Source: Bordetella parapertussis
GTDB taxonomy: Bacteria; Pseudomonadota; Gammaproteobacteria; Burkholderiales; Burkholderiaceae_D
Direction: 5' to 3'
NCBI GenBank assembly: GCA_945866125.1
Contig: CAMBFZ010000008.1
Span: 1-64,000 of the forward strand
DNA length: 64,000 nucleotides
Position 1 is the first letter of the stretch. The number at the start of each line of letters is the position of its first letter. The translations under genes and the position numbers were made by a program. Below are positions 60,328-64,000 of this stretch, one piece after another. The notes beneath the pieces were generated by a model. It was given only the letters and a program-made list of their open reading frames with translations, was not told where the DNA came from and made no database searches.

Positions 60328-62001
60328 TTAGTCAGTCACGGCGCCTTTACTCGCGGTCGATGCTAATTTAGCAAACTTCATTAGCACCCCACGGGTATAA
60401 CGCGGCGCAGGTTGCTTCCATGCGGCGCGACGACGGGCGATTTCTTCGTCCGGCACATTGAGTTGTATCAGCAGCTTATGCGCATCGATGGTGACAGAAT
60501 CTCCTTCGTGCACCAACGCGATGGTACCGCCGTCATAGGCTTCCGGTGCGACGTGACCCACCACCATACCCCAGGTCGCGCCAGAAAAACGGCCGTCCGT
60601 AATCAAGCCTACCGATTCGCCCAATCCCTTGCCGATCAGTGCAGAAGTCGGGGACAACATCTCCGGCATGCCCGGTCCGCCCTTGGGGCCCAGATAACGC
60701 ATCACCAGCACATCGCCCGGCTTGATCTGATCAGCAAGAATGGCTTCCATCGCCGATGGCTCATCATCAAACACACGGGCCGGCCCCGTAATCACGGGAT
60801 TTTTCAAACCCGAAATCTTGGCCACACAGCCTTCCGTGGACAGATTGCCTTTCAGAATGGCGAGATGACCTTCTTTGTAGAGCGCGCGATCAATCGGACG
60901 AATCACATCCTGATCCGCACGCGGCACATCCGGCACACCAGCCAACTCTTCAGCGAGGGTCTTGCCGGTGATGGTGATGCAATCGCCGTGCAGCAGACCC
61001 GCGTTGAGCAACAGCTTCATCACTTGCGGTACGCCACCGGCCTGGTGCAGGTCAGTCGCAACATACTCGCCTGATGGCTTCAGATTACAGATGACCGGTA
61101 CTTTTTTGCGCATGCGCTCAAAATCATCAATCGTCCACTCCACTTCAGCAGCATGGGCAATGGCCAAATAATGCAGCACCGCGTTAGTCGAGCCGCCGGT
61201 GGCCATGATCACAGCAACTGCGTTCTCAATCGATTTGCGCGTGATGATGTCACGCGGCTTCAGATCACGGCGAACCGCCTCAACCAGGACTCGGGCCGAC
61301 TCAGCAGCAGAGGTCACTTTTTCTTCATCCGGATTGGCCATAGTGGATGAGTACAACAGCGACATACCCAGGGCTTCAAACGAAGACGACATCGTGTTGG
61401 CCGTAAACATACCGCCGCATGAGCCGGTGGACGGACAGGCGTTCTGCTCGATTCCTTCAAAATCTTCCTGCTTCATGATGCCGGCCGTAAAATTACCGAC
61501 GGCTTCAAAGGCTGACACAATCGTCAAGTCTTTGCCCTTCCAGTTGCCCGGCTTGATCGTGCCGCCATACACGTAGATACCGGGCACATTGGTACGCGCC
61601 AACGCGATCATCCCGCCCGGCATATTTTTGTCGCAGCCACCGATGACGATACAACCGTCGAGCCACTGGCCATTGACGCAGGTCTCGATACAGTCAGCGA
61701 TCACTTCGCGGCTGATCAGCGAATATTTCATGCCTTCCGTACCCATCGACATCCCGTCCGAGATCGTCGGCGTACCGAACACCTGCGGATTGGCGCCAGC
61801 TGCTTTGGTAGTCGAAATAGCGATATCAGCGAGTTTTTGCAGGCCCGAATTACACGGTGTAATCGTCGAATGACCATTGGCAATGCCGATCATCGGCTTG
61901 TCAAAATCAGCCTTTTCGTAGCCCATCGCGTAATACATCGCGCGGTTCGGGCTGCGGGCAACCCCTTGGGTAATATTTTTTGAGCGTTTATTGTCTGCCA
62001 T
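60328..62001 (-). CDS. ilvD: Dihydroxy-acid dehydratase
   Basis: This Fe-S enzyme makes the 2-oxo acids for valine and isoleucine synthesis. The Fe-S cysteines are in TITPCNSGLQ, GGCDKNMPGG and CPSTGSCGGMFTANTM. Length is 557 residues. It is divergent from a LysR-type regulator across 115 bases, which likely controls it. Confidence 0.95.
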   Translation of the reverse strand: MADNKRSKNITQGVARSPNRAMYYAMGYEKADFDKPMIGIANGHSTITPCNSGLQKLADIAISTTKAAGANPQVFGTPTISDGMSMGTEGMKYSLISREVIADCIETCVNGQWLDGCIVIGGCDKNMPGGMIALARTNVPGIYVYGGTIKPGNWKGKDLTIVSAFEAVGNFTAGIMKQEDFEGIEQNACPSTGSCGGMFTANTMSSSFEALGMSLLYSSTMANPDEEKVTSAAESARVLVEAVRRDLKPRDIITRKSIENAVAVIMATGGSTNAVLHYLAIAHAAEVEWTIDDFERMRKKVPVICNLKPSGEYVATDLHQAGGVPQVMKLLLNAGLLHGDCITITGKTLAEELAGVPDVPRADQDVIRPIDRALYKEGHLAILKGNLSTEGCVAKISGLKNPVITGPARVFDDEPSAMEAILADQIKPGDVLVMRYLGPKGGPGMPEMLSPTSALIGKGLGESVGLITDGRFSGATWGMVVGHVAPEAYDGGTIALVHEGDSVTIDAHKLLIQLNVPDEEIARRRAAWKQPAPRYTRGVLMKFAKLASTASKGAVTD

Positions 62002-62116
62002 TTTGTCTCCGGTCTTCGAACCATCAGGTGGAAAAGACGGACACAGTGCCTTGCGCTATGTCATGTGTCAAATATATCATTAGGTCATTATTGATACTTT
62101 TTGCGTATAAGTCGAA
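62002..62116. promoter_or_regulatory. Divergent ilvD/lysR regulatory region
   Basis: The region is AT-rich near the LysR gene. Around 62076-62095 is a weak inverted repeat, ATCATTAGGTCATTATTGAT, that has the T-N11-A style of LysR sites. A role in controlling ilvD and the regulator is inferred from gene order. Confidence 0.45.
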
Positions 62117-63016
62117 ATGATCCCGATTGAACTGCGTCCTTTGCGCTATTTTGTTGCTGTCGCTGAGGAGATGCACTTTGGCCGCGCCGCCGCCCGTTTG
62201 CACATGACCCAGCCGCCGTTGTCGCAAACTATCCAGGCACTCGAATCGCAATTGGGCGCGCCTTTATTTAGCCGCACCCGACGCAGCGTGGCGCTGACGG
62301 CAGCCGGGCGGGCGTTACTACCGGAAGCGCAGCGGCTACTGATGCAGGCCGAAAGTTTGCCTGCCTTAGTGCAGCGCGCGGCTGCCGGCGAATCCGGACA
62401 GCTGCGCTTGGCGTTTGTCTCCAGCGCTGACTACAGCGTGCTGCCGGTTGCCCTACGCGAATTTCGGTCGGCCTACCCGGCCGTGCAGATCGACTTACGC
62501 GAAGCGACCAGCGATGTGCAACTCGAGGAGCTCGCCGCAGGGAACATTGACCTCGGCATTTTGATTCCCCCGGTGCCCGACAAACTCAAAACAATACTCG
62601 ACTATTTTCCGGTACTGACCGAGCCGCTGGTGCTGGCGCTGCCCGCTGACAGTAAGCTCGCCACAACAACCCGCAAGGTTTCGCTGAAAAGCTGCGCCGG
62701 TCTGCCCTTGATTATTTTCCCGCGCCGTCTGGCACCGGCTCTGCATGATCAGATTTTGGGCTGCTTTCGTGAAGCTGGTCTGACGCCCAGTATCGAACAG
62801 GAAGCGATACAAATGCAGACCATTGTGGGCCTCGTTGCGGCCGGCATGGGCATCGCGCTTGTGCCACAATCGGTTTCCAATTTAAAACGACCGGGCGTGG
62901 AATACCGCGCACTCAAAGAAGCCAGTCCGCTGGTGGAAATCGGTCTGGCCTGGCGCCGCGATAACACGTCGCCGGTACTCCAGTCTTTCCTTCACCTGAT
63001 ACAAAAGAGACACTGA
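62117..63016 (+). CDS. LysR-type transcriptional regulator
   Basis: The N-terminal winged helix is MHFGRAAARLHMTQPPLSQTI, followed by LGAPLFSRTRRSVALTAAG. The effector-binding domain follows. The protein has 299 residues. It is divergent from ilvD and stops directly before lgt (TGA followed by ATG). Regulation of ilvD or its own operon is inferred; the effector is unknown. Confidence 0.9.
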   Translation: MIPIELRPLRYFVAVAEEMHFGRAAARLHMTQPPLSQTIQALESQLGAPLFSRTRRSVALTAAGRALLPEAQRLLMQAESLPALVQRAAAGESGQLRLAFVSSADYSVLPVALREFRSAYPAVQIDLREATSDVQLEELAAGNIDLGILIPPVPDKLKTILDYFPVLTEPLVLALPADSKLATTTRKVSLKSCAGLPLIIFPRRLAPALHDQILGCFREAGLTPSIEQEAIQMQTIVGLVAAGMGIALVPQSVSNLKRPGVEYRALKEASPLVEIGLAWRRDNTSPVLQSFLHLIQKRH

Positions 63017-63817
63017 ATGCTGATTCATCCGATGCCCGACCCGATTGCCATTGCACTGGGTCCGCTGGCCATTCGCTGGTACGGACTTATGTACTTGCTG
63101 GCGTTTGGACTATTCATTCTGCTGGGGCGCTTGCGTGTCAGGCAACCGCATCAGGCTGCTGCGGGCTGGCGCAACCTTGATGTGGAGGACATGCTGTTTT
63201 ACGGCGTGCTTGGCGTGGTCGTTGGCGGGCGGCTTGGTGAAGTCCTGTTTTATCACCCGCACTATTATTTTAGCCACCCACTCGATATTTTCGCCGTCTG
63301 GAAAGGCGGCATGTCATTTCACGGCGGCTTTCTCGGAGTGCTGGTTGCGATGGCAGTTTGGGCCAGAAAAAACGGCCGCAAGCTGATGGACGTGATGGAC
63401 TTTATCGCGCCGCTGGTGCCGCTTGGTTATGCAGCCGGGCGGATTGGTAATTTCATCAATGCCGAGCTGCCCGGACGGGTGGCCGAGGCGACGCTGCCAT
63501 GGGCGATGATCTGGCCCAATGTCGACAGCCTGCCGCGCCACCCTTCCCCGCTTTATCAGGCATTGATTGATGGGGTGCTCCTTTTTATCGTGCTGTGGCT
63601 GTATGCCCGCAAGCCACGACCACGGCTGGCTGTGAGTGGCGTGTTTTCGCTTGGCTATGGCTGTGCACGATTTTTTACCGAGTATTTCCGCATGCCCGAC
63701 TACGAGGTCAATCTTGGCGACTGGACCATTTCTGCCGGGCAGATGCTGTCCTTGCCGATGATTGTTCTTGGCCTTATGCTGCTGATCGTCGCCTATAAAA
63801 AACCACAACCAGTATGA
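63017..63817 (+). CDS. lgt: Prolipoprotein diacylglyceryl transferase
   Basis: This inner-membrane enzyme adds diacylglycerol to the lipobox Cys of prolipoproteins. Seven membrane segments are suggested, and the signature is GYAAGRIGNFINAELPGR. The motif IRWYGLMYLLAF is at the N-terminus. Length is 266 residues. It abuts the LysR gene and its stop overlaps the next ATG (ATGA). Confidence 0.93.
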   Translation: MLIHPMPDPIAIALGPLAIRWYGLMYLLAFGLFILLGRLRVRQPHQAAAGWRNLDVEDMLFYGVLGVVVGGRLGEVLFYHPHYYFSHPLDIFAVWKGGMSFHGGFLGVLVAMAVWARKNGRKLMDVMDFIAPLVPLGYAAGRIGNFINAELPGRVAEATLPWAMIWPNVDSLPRHPSPLYQALIDGVLLFIVLWLYARKPRPRLAVSGVFSLGYGCARFFTEYFRMPDYEVNLGDWTISAGQMLSLPMIVLGLMLLIVAYKKPQPV

Positions 63818-64000
63818 ACGCCAATCTCTACGCTCTGTTCCAGTCGCGCTTTCCCCAAGATCTCGAGGCCTGCTGGCTGGAGACCGACGACGGTCTTTAT
63901 TACAGTTGGCGCGATCTCGAACGGGGTAGCGCCAAGCTGGCCAATTTGCTGCACAGCCTGAATTTACCGCAAGGATCGCGCGTGGCGGTGCAAGTCGAAA
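63814..64000 (+). CDS. Malonyl-CoA synthase-like AMP-binding protein, N-terminal part
   Basis: The first 62 codons from ATG 63814 run off the window edge. The sequence MNANLYALFQSRFPQDLE, then YYSWRDLERGSAKLANLLHSL and GSRVAVQVE, is the typical start of malonyl-CoA synthase (MatB-like) or a related acyl-CoA ligase. It overlaps the lgt stop by 4 bases, which suggests one transcript. The AMP-binding motifs lie outside the window, so the exact enzyme is unsure. Confidence 0.7.
   Translation, partial: MNANLYALFQSRFPQDLEACWLETDDGLYYSWRDLERGSAKLANLLHSLNLPQGSRVAVQVE

Noticed and set aside
1..64000. CRISPR arrays
   Set aside because: No regularly spaced short direct repeats with unique spacers were seen; the only direct repeats are the two 55-bp copies, the DUF4214 duplication and the moaC relics.

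Overview
The window reads as chromosome of a betaproteobacterium, most likely Burkholderiales and close to Oxalobacteraceae. This rests on gene content: a pyruvate dehydrogenase operon aceE-aceF-lpdA carrying a proteasome-like gene of the betaproteobacterial BPH type, a paaABCDEIK operon with divergent paaX, a PhaC-like protein next to a P-type ATPase, and a folD-prlC-holC run. No species can be fixed from the sequence alone.

Left part (1-9.6 kb) is accessory DNA. It starts with the end of an IS3-family element that has cut off the 5' part of a DUF4214 gene. Next come an intact near-duplicate of that gene, an SOS-regulated umuDC pair lying between two 55-bp direct repeats, a stretch of relics (two moaC 3' fragments around a small secreted-protein gene with a stop codon in its signal peptide), an RTX/DUF4214 metalloprotease-like gene, and a large secreted FN3/YHYH protein. 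Then follow a GDSL autotransporter esterase and a DUF2721 membrane protein.

From 12.2 to 18.8 kb, four minus-strand genes encode a methyltransferase, a PHA-synthase-like hydrolase, a P-type cation ATPase and a GNAT-type acetyltransferase. From 19.0 to 23.3 kb a MacAB/DevBCA-like exporter (ATPase, FtsX-type permease, adaptor) runs on the plus strand. From 23.3 to 29.8 kb lies the phenylacetate degradation operon with its repressor. RidA and htpG (with a heat-shock-type promoter) follow.

A 989-residue S-layer-like RTX protein with an N-terminal DUF4214 domain occupies 32.9-35.9 kb, preceded by a strong promoter and a long leader and followed by a perfect hairpin. Housekeeping genes (SDR, DNA glycosylase, spermidine-synthase-like, epimerase-like, ferredoxin reductase, aminotransferase) lead to an AT-rich island (41.2-44.4 kb) with two unrecognised helical paralogues. 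The pdh operon, folD, prlC, holC and dadA come next.

At 56.6-58.4 kb a DUF4365 gene (Mrr-like nuclease motifs) with a frameshift in a T6 run is followed by an unrecognised partner with a possible OB-fold C-terminus. This pair and the AT-rich paralogue pair are the best candidates for an undescribed system. The right end has a LivK-like binding protein, cytochrome c, ilvD with a divergent LysR regulator, lgt, and the start of a malonyl-CoA-synthase-like gene. No rRNA, intact tRNA or CRISPR array was seen.
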